64,000 nt of DNA from Sclerodactyla briareus (lineage: Eukaryota; Echinodermata; Holothuroidea; Dendrochirotida; Sclerodactylidae): assembly GCA_026419785.1 (NCBI GenBank), contig JAODTK010004999.1, positions 1,116,001 to 1,180,000 of the forward strand, read 5' to 3'. This document shows, piece after piece, positions 12,890 through 25,149 of this stretch (positions within the stretch are counted from its first letter, which is position 1; every line of letters starts with the position of its first letter). The position numbers were made by a program, and so were the translations under genes. The notes under the pieces were generated by a model, which did not search any database, was not told the origin of the DNA, and saw nothing but the letters and a program-made list of their open reading frames with translations.

Positions 12890-13140
12890 CTATCTGCAAC
12901 CAAATCCACCGAAACACCTTACCGGTTCTTGTCCGTAATCTTGCTAGACAAGCTCAAACAATAAATTACATAAAATAGGCTGATTACCCTCTCAATTAGT
13001 GACGTTCATGCCCAAAATCAGTTCAGACGTCACAGGTCACCCAGCTGATACTTCATACAGAATTTTCATAAAAATCTGTTCATCATTCAGAAAACCAGCT
13101 AACGGAGAAAGTATCAACATACACACACACAGACACGAGG
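12890..13140. repeat. Family C 3' module, copy 1
   Basis: Aligns by eye with 30350-30560, 33600-33760 and 63220-63440. The shared order is GGTTCTTG..GTAATCTTGCTA, then a 'caataaattacataaa' block, then GCCCAAAATC..CAGAT, then 'aaaattcgtcat', then AACG(A/G)AGAAAGT, and finally a CA-rich tail with CACACACA. In the copies at 29690 and 62620 this module follows tandem ~115 bp units, so it is the conserved end part of a mobile repeat. Confidence 0.75.
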
Positions 13141-15503
13141 CAAACAAACACACAGAAGGATAACACACAATGCACCGAAGTACCCGCTACGTCTTCTTTC
13201 GAACTTCTTAAGCGAGACGGAAAGAAGAGAGTTGGGGAGTTTGTTATTTTCGTAGAGTATAATATTAGGATGTGAACATACTGAATAACAAATTCTCATG
13301 AAAACTGACAGGCCTGATATCAACCTTGCCAATTTCAAGGGCTGGTGGTGATATGAGCCCCAGAGTGCTGCTCCTCAGTTGTCTAAATCACTGCCTCTGC
13401 TGCATGGCCTAGTTTATATCATCCGGACCTAAGTTCACAAAATATGTATAGGCACAGAACCATCAATGTTGTGATCTTTGTTTTGCTTTTTGCCACCCCC
13501 CCCCCAAGTTCCGGTGATGGCCAAAAAAGTTATGATAGGACGTACATAACACTGTTGATAGTGGTTAATTCTACTATTTGCCTGTCTGTCTATCTATCTG
13601 ACTAATCTACCTATCTTGGCTGAAGCGGAGATCATACAATTTTAGGCTCCAGGATTAGGAATAAGACAATAAACAGTCCTAGGATTTTAGTCCCCTATGT
13701 TGTTTGAGTGTGTTCTTGGTAAGACACATTATCTCCATGGCATCATCAAGTTCACCCTACCAGGTGGTTATTGAGACCTATGGGGAACATTGGCATTTTT
13801 TATTAATCCCCGGGCTCATTCAGTAGCACAAAGGTATAAAAGTAGTTGTGGCTCAGGATAGTACTCTGCTAGAGAGCATCTGAGCGAGGCATTGCTTCGA
13901 TAAATTAGCAGCCCACTGCCACATCTGATCCTAATTAGCAACTCGAAATGAGGCATGAGGCATTCCCACTGTTGAGACTTCATTTTCATGCATACATAGA
14001 ATATCATTATCACATTATTTATATGGAGTCCAGCTCCATGTAAGCGAGTATTTCTATCCCCACCCCGCGCGGCAAACGCTACGAAAGTGAAGACACTGCA
14101 CCTCTTAAAACTGGCTAATGAATATCAATTGATATAATATGCAGCTCATTCCATAAAGTGCACTACATTTTATAGTGCAATTAGATCCGATTTTTCAGTG
14201 AATATAAGTGAATCTGACGGGGTGTAAAAGTCTTGTTCATAAATTGTGTGTAGCTTTGCTAATTTTGAGATTTGAAGATTGAAGATTGTTTAATGTTGGG
14301 CAGGGTTGTGCAAGTATGACATCATTTATTGCATGATGGGATGCTTTCGATCTTGCACAATAACCATCCAACTTCAAAGGACTTTACCTCCATACCGAAA
14401 GTCGATGAACTTTGGGTTTGTACTGACGCATCAGTTTCTCCAGCTAACATATCAGCCTCTTTTAATCATTGGGTACGAGGGTTGATAATCGGCGGTGGGG
14501 GGGGGGGGGGGGAAAGAATGATGATTTGCGGACGGGATATATCAATGGTGACTGATATGGGGGAGGGGTGTAAGGGGAGGGGTTTCCCCCTGGCCTTTGG
14601 AAAAATTTTGATCTGAAATGTCCTCAGATGCAATCTGGTTCAAAATTTCAGTAAATTGGGCACCAGTAAATTACTTGCCCACGCTCACTACGAACTCATA
14701 ACCCTTCAAATTTGGACGCCGAAAATTTTTGCCCAAACAAAGCCCGATTTTGACTGCAAGCTCGCGAGTGGAAGCATACCATCAATACCCACGGCGCGCG
14801 AAGGCGCAAAAATTTGACACTTCAATGGTGCAATTGTTCAAAGTTTCGGCCATTTAGTACATATTTTTTCCACTTTTATTATGATACTCTAACCAATTTT
14901 AACTTATTCTGGCCCAAAGTGGGTAGTTCGCCTGCCGCATTATTGGCGATCTAAAAAACTGGGTGCCCTATCTCGCCTTGTTACTCTAGCCTATGCCGCT
15001 CGCATGATTCCCTGTCTAAATCCGACTGTTTCATGTTAAGTTCTGGGAAATTCTTTCTTGTTTTCAGTGTTTAGATTGTTTTTCAAAATGGCTTTAATTT
15101 TTTTTATGTATTTTTGGAATATATGAAACAGAAACAAAAACTGTCAAAGACTGTCAAAATCATGAAAACTAAAAATGTCAAACGCTAACACCTTTTTCCC
15201 CTTTTTGCGGCATTGCTGACAGACTCGTCCACTTCCAATTACACCGACGGCGACGGCCGACACCATATATGTTTGCCGACGTCCTTTCTCTTGCCGACGC
15301 TGAATGCAATCGGCCGATTATACCCTCCCCCATATAGTCACCATTGCCGGATCCGTTGGGAAAACATCATCTCTACACCCCTCCCCCCAATTATCAACCC
15401 TTTTGGGCTACGCCCCTGAAATAGCGGATGAGTCCTGATTTCCGTTTTGATTTCTATTCCTCTTTCCATTCCCTGTCTTCCTCTTCACTCCCTTACTCCC
15501 CTA
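13141..15503. other. No gene recognised; homopolymer tracts
   Basis: Mostly AT-rich. Contains a C run at about 13495-13506 and a G run at about 14498-14512. Stretch 15190-15420 has several GCCGAC repeats and locally higher CpG. A plus frame at 14329-14616 runs through the G run and is not credible as coding. Confidence 0.55.
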
Positions 15504-15629
15504 TTCCTTTCCCTTCCCCTCTTTCCTCTTTTCCTTCCCCCCCTCTCCTCTTTTCCTCTTCTTTCCTCCCCCTCTCCTCTTTTCCTCCTCTCCTCTTTCC
15601 GCTTCTTCCCTTTTCTCTTTTTCCTTTTT
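15504..15629 (+). repeat. Homopyrimidine tract
   Basis: Pure C/T from 15504 to 15600 (97 bases), one G at 15601, then pure C/T to 15629. The 30-50 bases upstream are nearly pure as well. Open frames on both strands here encode low-complexity Ser/Pro/Phe or Lys/Glu/Arg runs that simply reflect the tract. Such tracts can form triplex (H-) DNA and often expand by slippage. Confidence 0.95.
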
Positions 15630-15699
15630 GCCGACAGACCAAAAATTTGTCCGACGGCCGAACTTATTGGGGGGGTGTGACAACCCCCCCACTCGCTAC

Positions 15700-16879
15700 G
15701 GCCCTGCTCTTCTATTCATCCGCCTTGTCCTTTACTAATTTCTTTAATAGAAGTGACTACTTCAAGGGGAGGACTTGAATTGTCCAAACACTTGAAAGGT
15801 AGTAGTTTAGGACAGACTTCGAGTCTGGGACAATGTCAATCTCTTCACAATACAAGATTTTTACGACTATTTCTCCTTTAAAAATGTTGATAAACCCCAT
15901 GCAGTGATTTCAATTACAGAGAGACTGATACATTTGAATCAGCCATCGATCATGTACTGGAAAGTGGGTTATGTACACGATAAATGGCAGCTCGTGTGCT
16001 GCTTCACGCCATCCAACAAGTGAAAGCGACTAAGCGTTTGTGATTAATTTGACAGTATGCGCAAATGCTCAGCGAGGTTTAGTGTATGTAACATGACTCT
16101 AGATTAGAACTTTGGGAGGTTGGAAGTTCCTGCTCAAATGGCTGACCAATTTCTAATGATTACAATCAGGCAAGCCAAGAGAAAGGAAAGGTTAGCCCCC
16201 TAAAAAACTGACACCTAAAAATTAGGCAGAAAATGACTCAAATTTTGGCAACCAATAGAGCCAATTAGGCATCGATAAAAGAAAATGGATTTTTTTTGGC
16301 TGAATGCCAAATGAAAGAGGAAAATTTTTCTTCTGATTTTCCCTCTGCCGTTAACATTGAAATACTCCATATGCCTCTGATAAATCAGTTTGTTGAACAT
16401 TATTTGATTGAAGATTCATGATCTGACCCACACATTATTTCAGGTCTTTAACAGGTTTTATAATCTGGCCACTAGCTCTGACAAGACAGCCAAGGAGATC
16501 CACGCAATTAGTGCTAGCCGTCCTAACTGACGCAGGTTATTAAGTTTTGTGTGAATGGCCTCAGTTGTCAAAGAAACTTTTTATGTAGAAGCCTTGGAGT
16601 CACACATATCGTTTTATAAGACCGGAATGGTTTATGTACAGATTTGCTTTGAATCAGTACAAGTGAGGAGGACATGATCCAGACCACAAACCCTAAATTT
16701 GGAGATTCAGACATGTTGCCTTGTTGAGATATCAGTTTTCGGAGGGAGGGGGAGGGGGGGGGGAAATTCCCGCTAATGGCGAGATTGCACGATTGCGCAC
16801 CAGAACCCCCACAAAAATTATTTATGTGGGAATCCTCGCACTGGTTTCCCAACAGAATACAAATTTTGCCCTGTTCTCA
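15700..16879. other. No gene recognised
   Basis: AT-rich. A G-rich patch (about 16741-16762) is the only landmark. Small frames on both strands are not recognisable. Confidence 0.55.
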
Positions 16880-17700
16880 CCAGTCACAATCCTTGGGATG
16901 TAGCCACAATGTAACATACGCTATATTGTGTATCAGACATCGTAACCCTGCAGGGCATGAACGGAAAACACTATTCTATGTTTACTACGAGCCAGTACAT
17001 CGGTAACTTGTGATCGACATGTTCAACAACTATGCATGTACATACTCCGAGTTACCATGTAAATGGCCAAATTCCCATTGTAAATACCATTGAAAACTGC
17101 AACCTGTCAAATCATCAAATAATAAACAGGCATGTAGTAGTGATTCCAACACATTTCACAAAGATTAAAGCAGTTATGTTCAGACGCTCACTTCTCTGTC
17201 TAGGCTAAGTGTAGGTCCCTGCTACAAAATCATGCGAGTTCAGTACTAGGCCTACTACTGGCTACATTGTGGAAATCAGTAAAGCTAGTGAAAGTGATCA
17301 TTTTTGTTTTTCTTTTCATTCACACAAAATACAACTTTTGCCTGGAAAGAAACTTCAACTATGAGGCAGAAGAATTTGCCGTTGGAGATTGCCGTCCGGG
17401 CGACAGACTGTAGCTATGGGATGGCAGGCAGAATGGAGGCATTGGGTGGCATCATCCCCATGTACCCACTGCCTAGCTAAACAATTTGTTGTAGCATAGT
17501 TTGCAATGGCGGTCCATTGGAGGGAGGGAGTCAGGGAGACAAACTTGGGCCAATAGGATATCGTAACCCCTCATCAAACACCCCTCCCTTTGTTAACAAC
17601 TGGCGAATGTGGAATTTTTGGTTGTATGCTGGTCTCAGAGAACTGCTATTTTTGTTTCTGAGATCCCCCCTCCCCAAGATTCAAAATCCCCTTTTGAAAA
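16880..17700 (+). repeat. Dispersed repeat family A, copy 2
   Basis: Same block order as 361-1105. It begins near CAATGTAACATACG, with CAGACATCGTAACC at 16933, passes CACACAAAATACAAC at 17322, the GGCGACAG and GTAGCTATGGG blocks near 17400, and ends near the 'ttcaaaatcccctttttgaaaatt' region that in copy 1 precedes the C run. This fixes the family length at about 750-830 bp. It has the same orientation as copy 1. Confidence 0.7.
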
Positions 17701-17928
17701 TTTGAACAAGAGTGCCAATGGCATAATAGCACACCTGCCACTATATGTTACTGATAGTATGCTATACATGTGCATGTGTGTTTGATTGAATCATTCCAAG
17801 TCAATCAGAACGATTTGTTATGACATGTCATACTCTCTGGAATCATACAGTTACTAAAATTCTAATAGACTGTTCTTCGGTCTCATACCTTCGTTATATT
17901 CATGTGAGAAGAAATTGTTTTGAAACCA

Positions 17929-18006
<78 letters not shown>
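17929..18006 (+). repeat. 78-base poly-G run
   Basis: An uninterrupted run of 78 G residues. The frame across it would encode a glycine run of more than 20 residues and is not credible as a gene. A perfect G run this long is hard to clone and sequence, so the true length is uncertain. On DNA it would readily form G-quadruplexes. Confidence 0.95.
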
Positions 18007-18007
<1 letters not shown>

Positions 18008-19734
18008 GAATAATGGACAGATCCTTTTGCAAGAAGGCCTCTTTGGCCAAAATGCCCCTAGATGACCTTTGACCTCAATTTCCTGAACACCCCAGATGCC
18101 CCTTCACTCAGTGAATCATTGTGACCAAGTTACCTCATAATCGACCACACCCTGCAGGAGAAGGCAAAATTTGACTTAATTGTAGGTAGGTAGTAGGTGG
18201 TGGACGGTACTGAACGGACGTAAGTTCCTGATAGGTTGATTATCTAGTCCCTGCACTTTAATACACAGACCAATCTGCACTTGAATACAGTGCACAAGTG
18301 TTAATTTGAATTCCTGATCGAACTCCATCTTGGAAGATACAATAGTTCCAGTGTGTCGTGAAACCAATCTCTATCAATCATCAGGTTTAAGACTTGGCCT
18401 CACCCTCCAGGATTTTAATCTTATGATCGAGTCAATGAGCCTACCGTCCTACTTCTGAGAAGAATGTGCCTCTCAGAAAAATATAGAAAAATCTCCCTGT
18501 TGGAGGGTTATTAGCTTCACATGAAATGACCCCCTCCATTTCAATGTCTCATCTTATCACGGTAGAGTATTTCACACATCTGCACCCTACAGAGACATAA
18601 TAAAATCACCCCCAAGGAGCAATTCACTTGGCAAGGCAAAAAGCATGTTCAATATGCAAACGTGCTGTCACAATGACCTCCTTCCCCGACTTGATAAATC
18701 TAATAACTGCTTCGAGTAATCTTATTCTGGGCCAGTATGCAAGTCTGTAATGCAGTTCGGCATAAAACAGCCTTTTGAACTGAATCTGATTGGTCAATAA
18801 CCAATTCATTCTCAATCTGCCTAGGTGCTTGCAAACTGATTCAAAGGGGCGCTATCACATCCTACATGATTTGTCATTCAGACATTGTTAGAAGAATAAA
18901 CATATGATACATAAAGAAGGTTGTTCATCAGTCATTTTCCCGATGTTCTTCAGCAAATAGAGTGGAATATGATTAATGGGAATAGAACACGATACCAAAC
19001 CTTTGTTCATGAATTAAAACAGGTCTGATTTCATAATAGGGGCCACTCTCTCTGTTTTTTCTGACCTCCTATTTGACCCATCCCGGTTATAATTCTGCAA
19101 CAATCAGGCCTTCATATTTTCTCACTAATCCCTGCGTAAAAGTCTCTGCTGCGTTTATTATGCCTTTATTAAAATACAATGATTCTGTTACAAGTAAATG
19201 AAGGGAGGTTACCTAAGCAAGTTTTTTGACCTCAACCCTTGTGCCTTCAGAGTTCAATGATCTGCCCCACACATTCTAGGAGGTCAATCGAATTTACTAT
19301 CTGCCAAGATTCTATTACATCCCAGTCCCTGCATCTCTTCGAGTTTTGATTGAAGCGACCCGCCCTCTTCCTGGTAAGAATGTGATTCTATATACGCAGA
19401 GATCTGCGGACGGCTGTTTATTAAAGTGCAGCATGAATGGGTAGGGGGGCTGCAGTACTCATCTCCCTTGCTGAGGCCGACTGCTGTGACTAGGTATTCA
19501 GTTGTAACAACACACCTCTCCCAGCAACCAACCAGTTATAAAATGTAGGAGCAATTAAACTCTTTCAAACCCTTTTACAGTCAGGTGAGAGGTCACAATG
19601 ACCGCCTCCTACCTGTGACACTTAATGCCCAAAAGATATTAATTGTTTTTCAGAAAACTTACTGGTTTGTGAATCTGTGAACTACGATACTTACCCATAT
19701 GCACTTTGCACCCCACCCCGCGCCAATGACTGGC
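18007..19734. other. No gene recognised
   Basis: AT-rich, no repeat family seen. Near 19654-19669 the sequence AAAACTTACTGGTTTG matches 53621-53636, just before the other CpG-rich block. Confidence 0.5.
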
Positions 19735-20619
19735 AATCGTTTACTAGTCCGGGCTGCACCCCTACGTCCGTCTTAGTTTTCTAGGCAGAGGCCCGTCCAA
19801 GGGATGAGGGGCGAATGCCCCTCGATCCGACGAAGGAGGATGCCCCGTGATGGCCTGAATTGGGGGACGGTAGGGTGGGTACGTCAAATGGGGTACATAT
19901 TCGTCGTTCACCGATTCCCAAACCAGTAGTTTTGTGATCTATTTCACTTCTCAACTTACCCCATATTTGCAACTTTGCAACGGCGACTAGCACAGGGCAC
20001 TGAGGCGGGTCCGTTGCCGTCAGAACATAGGTTTGTGGTCGGTTTTAGTGCCGATGCAAACTCGTACCGGCTAGGCCGAGACTGTTGTGGAAACGCCGCA
20101 TGAAACGAATGTCGTTGGTAACCCCCACGATTGCTCGCATACTGTCTCGCGAAAGCGTAGCTCGGGAGAACGAGGAGGCCGACTCTCCAGGCCTCGCGGT
20201 GCAAAACGGGGTAGTGGCCATTGGTGAACCAGCGAAAACCTGCTCAGAGATATCCCGGCTTAGCGCTGGCTCTCTATCCACGGATGAGAAGCCTTTCGAT
20301 CCGGAGAAAAAGCTGGACTATCTAGGAAGACGAGTTGAGTGCGGTGACGAACAACTTCGTTTTCACCCATTTAACTCGTGCCAGTGTCCGCACCGGACAC
20401 CCAACATGACGCCTCCAACCGGATAGAATTCCCGACTGTGCAGAGGTAGTCCTCTCGACGTTGAACCCGACCCAGGATTGCCGTGGGGTCACCCACCCGC
20501 CTTCGAAAGCTGATCGGCTTTCGGAAGTCGAAAGGAGTAGGTGCGCGCTGCGACCGCAGAGCTTGGGAGTACCAATCTTGGCCCTGGAGGTCCTACCGAG
20601 CGGATCCACGGTGAGCCAC

Positions 20620-21440
20620 CATCGGCTCGGAGAATTCGATCTGGCGTCATGAGGGCAGAAAGAGTCGGGGCCACTTTCTGGATAGTCCGTCAGGGCCGAT
20701 CCTCTGCTCGTAGTGCGACCTCACACAGGAAGGGCAGGGAGAGTCCGGACTACGCTATGGAAGCTCGGGAATGAACCCAATCCCAGGGGAATCGATGCTC
20801 AGGGAGCCGGCAGAAAGAGTGGACCACTAGTGTCTTGAAGCGCATGCTCGATCCCGGCTCACGGTAAGAGCTGATACTCACCGATGGCCGGAAGAGGTCT
20901 GAACCACTGCTCTGTGAGTCGGCAGTCCGATCTCGTCTCGTATAGTGCCGTCTCACCAGGAGGGCAGGAGATTGGCTCTGGCTTATGGCACGCCCGGGAT
21001 GAGCGAAGCACTGCACAGGGGAGCTGGCTTCCGATTGCGTTAAGAGATTCGGTTTGGTCCGCGGCTCCAGGAGAGAACTGGTCGGAGTCCAAAACCGCGG
21101 CTCGGGAGGTTCGATCTGACTCAGGAGAGTCGGAGAGTTGGATAAGGTACTGGCCGTCTGGCCCCTGCGCTGATCGAGTCCGACCACGGAACTGGAAACC
21201 GGGAAAGCCACCCTCGGCTCGGGAGAGCCCAACTAAACAGAGGGCCGAAGAAGTCCGACCCCAGTTCTGGCGGGTCGGAAGAGGGTCCGACAACAGGCAC
21301 ACGGCTCGAGACCGCCGACAGAGACGGTTCACCGCTCTGGAGAGCCACCCCACGGCCCGTAGGGCCCCGGTTCGGGAAGGCCGGAAGAGCGGTTCAACGG
21401 CTCTTGAGAGATCAGACCTGCTCTGGAGTCTCTAGTGAGA
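20620..21440. repeat. Degenerate GC-rich repeat in the island
   Basis: Short related phrases recur every ~80-110 bases: GGGCAGAAAGAGTC / GGGCAGGGAGAGTCC / GGAGGGCAGGAGA, and GCTCGGGA(G) followed by a GTTC/GAGTCCGAC phrase. Copies are too divergent to fix a period by eye. The repetition explains why both strands have long Ser/Arg-rich frames at 20750-21435. Confidence 0.55.
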
Positions 21441-21519
21441 CACGTCCCCCGGCTGGGAAAACGGAACGCCCCACCACCGTGACACTCCGCTGTCAGCGGG
21501 CTCCGGCCTAGCCCGGTCT

Positions 21520-22155
21520 ATAACAAGGGCCGGCTGGTAGGAGCACCGCTACCTCGGGGTAAGCCAGTTGCTCCGTAAATGGTGTACCGGACGGTTTTCT
21601 GTCTCATCAGCGAACAGGGGCGGGTCGTTCCGAGCGAACGTGCTGACTTCAGGAAAAAAACGCGTCCGACTTTAAGTTTGATGACTGCGTTGAAGTAGCC
21701 ATGGGGTCAGGAGTAGACAAGCAGAGACGGCTGCGAGAGCACGGCTACCTCGAGGGTGGAGCCCGGCTCTTCCGTAAACGGGCCGTGGTTCTGGCTCGTC
21801 AGCAGACAGGCGTGTCGAATCGAGGCGAAAACGTGCTGGGCTCCAGGGCAAGCACGGCCGACTGAATGTGATGACTGCGTCGAAGTAAGCCTGGGGTCCA
21901 GCGGAGTAGACGGCAGAGACGGCTGAGAGAGCACGGCTTCCCTTGCGGTGTGAGCCGGGTGCCTCTCCGTAAACCGGGCCCGTATGGTTCTGTCTCTCAG
22001 CGAACAGGTCGTGGTCGAATCGAGCGAGACGGCTGGCTTCGGGGAAAGAGCGTTGCGACGTGAAGGTGAGAACTGCGCAAAAGAAGTAATAGGGTCCACG
22101 GAGTAGTACGGCAAGAAGAGACGGACGAGATCTACTCCGCAGAGAACAGGACACG
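21520..22155. repeat. ~190 bp tandem repeat in the island
   Basis: Three or so copies. Recurrent order is TCCGTAAA(C)GG, then a 'ggttctg(g/t)ctc(g/a)tcagc' block, GTCGAATCGAG(GC)GA, GTGCTG.CTTC, GATGACTGCG, GAAGTA..C.TGGGGTC, GGAGTAGAC..GCAGAGACGG, then CTG.GAGAGCACGGCT. Matching points fall near 21625, 21815 and 22015. Minus-strand frames of 135 and 160 codons cover it and repeat along with it, so they are by-products. Confidence 0.75.
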
Positions 22156-23744
22156 GCGAGACTGGCTATAGGTCAAGTAGGCCTAACAAGGTGAGACGTA
22201 GCCCGCCAGCCAAATTCTGGCAGTCCCTATGTCCGCCGTTTCCTTTCCTTCCTCCTGTCTTTGAGTCCCTGCATCTTCCGTAAGCTGTCTATGTAGGCGA
22301 GCCCTCTTGAGCCTGTCTACGGATGTGAGCGAGAGTGGGCCTGTTAAGAACCCGAGGGAAGGTAGCCACTCTAGTCTCCTCCACGGAAGCAGTACGCTTG
22401 GAAGCCCTACCCTGACCGGAATAACGGCCTGGTCCTCGACTGGCAACGGCTGTACTGTTTCTAATAGGGCGCCTGCAACTCCGCCCCGGTGGCGTTCCGC
22501 CCGGGGGGGGGGCAGGCTAGATAGGAGTCCATTTGCCTGCGAACAGTAGTAGTCTTCCAGCAACAGTGGCCTCCGCGAGCCAGCTGATCTCTCTTTGAAG
22601 AGTCTTACTCTGGCTGGGGTGGCGCTCCTGGGCTGCCGCAGCAAACCCCCCCTGACCCGAGCGGCTCCCTATTCTAGGTGAGGAGGCTATAGACGGTCCT
22701 GACGTATACCCGGGTGGAAGACTCCTTCCAGTCTGCTCCCTCCAGGGACTTAATTTTTTTTGTCAGTCCCGCTAGCCGCACTTCTTCAAATATCCCTCTA
22801 TAGGCCCCCCGGCCCGCGATGGATGGTTTGACTGAAGGCAACTCTTAACCTGAACGGCTGGTCACTAGGCCCTGTGCGATGTCCCCGTACGCCGGCCTTA
22901 ATCACCCGCGCTCATCTGAAGACTGGCAAAGGATGAGGAGTGCCACCTTACAACGAGCGCGATAGAGTCACTTGTATAGCGTCAGCGTAGTGAAGTCTGT
23001 CCGAACGAAGTAACTATGTATAGAAGACGTGCACAGTCTCTTGCGAATTCGGGACCCTAACACACGTCCCTCTCCGAAAAGAAGCCAAGCGCAATCTCGC
23101 CCTAGTTGACGGGGATCACGCACCCTAACAAGGATGCGTCCATCCCCCCCTAGACTAACCGCCGGTAATACCTAGCCTCTCCTGGCGTAGAACCCACTGC
23201 TCCTCCACTTGGTCGCAGTGCCTGACAAGAGAGACTCCCGGCACTACGGCTTGTTTCGACGGACTGCCTCGTACCCCCGGGAGACCTCCCGAGAGATCTC
23301 GGTATCGGGGAGCGTCTTGTTGTCTTCCTCCCCCCTTGTGCCCGGAACCCAACAGCTGAAGTTTCTGAGGGGCCCCGCTGCGGCCTAACCTCCCCTACGA
23401 GGAGGCCGTGAGGGTCAAAAAGCGTCAAGCCGTACGGGCCCAGGAACGTCGGCCGCTCTAACTGTCTGAAAACCGCGAAACTGTCGCTGTAACATCCGCC
23501 CGCCAGGCTGCGGCTTGGCTAATCCAATGTAACTTTCTCTGCCTAGCCCTATCCTAATCCGGTCAGAACCTTCGTCCTGGGAAATGTTGACGCTGTAGGC
23601 GGTGGCCTGTAAGGGGCTTGGATCGATCCCTGGTCCTGGATCCCTGGGGTCCCCTGCTGCGCTGGCCTGATGCCGGAGCCGTACTGGCCCGCCGGATCCG
23701 CGGGCTCAGAGGGACCTATCATCGAACCGGACCTCGTCGGGACC

Positions 23745-24135
23745 GTCCGGCCTTTTTGAGTGTAACACACCCCCGATCGACCCCCTGGGCCGGCCCCGAC
23801 CTTGCTGGTCGGACTCCCTGGCCGTCCCGAGGTGTACACAACCCCGTTCCGGACCCTGCTTGGGCCGGCCCCGACTCCTTGTCGGGACCCCTCCGGGCCG
23901 TCCCGAGGTGTAACGACACCCCGTACGGGCCCGGCACGACTCTCCTGGCGGGACCTCCGGGCCATCCCGAGGTGTCACGACACCCCACAAATTTCGGACC
24001 CCGCAGGGCCGGCCCCGAGCTAGCGGTCGGCCCCCCCCCCATGGACCAGGCAAAACAGCCACTTTCGGCCCGCCCCTCCTGGGTCGGCCCCGACCTCACC
24101 TGTCGGGACCTCCGACCGTCCTGAGGTGTAACGAC
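23745..24135. repeat. ~75-80 bp GC-rich tandem repeat in the island
   Basis: Roughly five degenerate units built from GGGCCGGCCCCGAC, a (G)TCGGGACC(T)CC.GGCC phrase, GTCCCGAGGTGTAACGACACC, and a GGACCC phrase. Unit spacing varies from about 60 to 85 bases. The GGCCGGCC core is self-complementary. Open frames on both strands, up to 168 codons, follow this repeat and encode Pro/Arg/Gly-rich sequence with no domain. Confidence 0.75.
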
Positions 24136-24522
24136 CCGTTCTGGTCCGGCGCGAGGAAGGACCGGCATAGCCGCCTCCCGCCGTGCGAGACGATCCACCG
24201 TCGGCCCGCCCCGCCAGCTTTAGGGTCATGCTGACCCAGAGCTCTCTGCCTGTGTGACTCACGGTGCTAACGAAGCTCGGAATGTCCTCTTCTCCTTCGA
24301 CCCGCCCTATCACTCCTGGGTCTCTCTGCTCTCTGACCGTCGGTAGGTAGCTTCGTAGACAAGACGGCGCCTCCAGCACGTTTCCTCTGTCGACAGTGCG
24401 ATGGCCTTGAAGGTCCGTTAGCGCCGACCACTTTCCTGTATCTGAGGGAAGTCCCACTACGGAAATATCCTTCGGAGTAATACCTCCTCCCCTCCCGAAC
24501 GATTCCACTAACAATATTCACA

Positions 24523-24960
24523 AATAGGAATCACTTCCGACATGATATGTGGATATGTCCTAATACGAGTTATGGAGTATAAGATTATACAAAATACAAA
24601 ACATCAGCCTATAACGACCGGTATACCTAGTATATCAACAGATAGGAATCCTTTCAGACGTGATAATGCGATTATGGTCATAAGACATTCTATTGCTGTA
24701 TAAACATGCAAAATACAAATATCAAGGTAACAATATCACAATGGAATCACTTCCGACATGAGATGCGAAATGTCATAGTAAGAGTGTATTGCCGTATAAA
24801 AAATATATACAAATACAAACCTTTTCGATACGAACGTTAAAAAATACAAGCAATACACAAGAAAGGAATCACTTCCGACATGAATGCAAATGTCATAGCC
24901 GTAGTGTATTGCAGTATAAGACTATACAATATCAAGTAATCGGCCGTAACGAACTCACGA
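24523..24960. repeat. ~115 bp AT-rich tandem repeat beside the island
   Basis: Four units start near 24523, 24643, 24742 and 24862. Each carries (T)AGGAATCACTTCCGACATGA, then AATGTCATAG, AGTGTATTGC(C/A)GTATAA and AATACAAA. The array lies directly against the right edge of the GC-rich island, so it may belong to the same element. Confidence 0.8.
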
Positions 24961-25065
24961 TCAGACGAGTACTAGACTCCACGCCAGTACCTAACGAAGT
25001 ATCCCCATTCCCCGCTCTCACCCGTCTTGCATAACCTTCCCTAGCGCTGCCGCGGAGAGGACACA

Positions 25066-25086
25066 CCCCCCCCCCCCCCCCCCCCC
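25066..25086 (+). repeat. 21-base C run
   Basis: Uninterrupted C run followed by GGGAG and a G-rich stretch to about 25150. The C-rich and G-rich parts could pair as a hairpin. Open frames across it are low complexity. Confidence 0.9.
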
Positions 25087-25149
25087 GGGAGATGGGGACA
25101 GGGAGGGAAGGGGAAAAATCCAAGGAAGGGAGGGAGGGCGGGCTGGGGG

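Larger units (their letters stand above)
19735..24515. other. GC/CpG-rich island with internal tandem repeats
   Basis: Base composition changes abruptly near 19735 and returns to AT-rich after about 24515. CpG is frequent throughout, unlike the rest of the window. Open frames of up to 183 codons are present on both strands, often overlapping, as expected where stops are rare. Their products are rich in Arg, Pro, Ser and Gly and show no domain I know. At least three degenerate tandem families lie inside (listed separately). The block could be a fragment of ribosomal intergenic spacer, a satellite-rich transposon, a CpG island or recently acquired DNA. No 18S, 28S or 5S sequence is recognisable, so none of these is established. 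Confidence 0.8.

Noticed and set aside
17820-18065. Glycine-rich protein
   Set aside because: The glycine run is only the translation of the 78-base G run.
20085-21435. Long overlapping frames on both strands of the GC-rich island (up to 183 codons)
   Set aside because: Stops are rare in GC-rich DNA, frames overlap on opposite strands, and products are low complexity and follow the tandem repeats.
23549-24514. Pro/Arg/Gly-rich frames of 138-168 codons
   Set aside because: They coincide with the ~75-80 bp repeat and repeat with it; no domain is present.
19735-24515. Ribosomal RNA genes within the GC-rich island
   Set aside because: No conserved 18S, 5.8S, 28S or 5S sequence could be recognised; a spacer fragment stays only as an open option.
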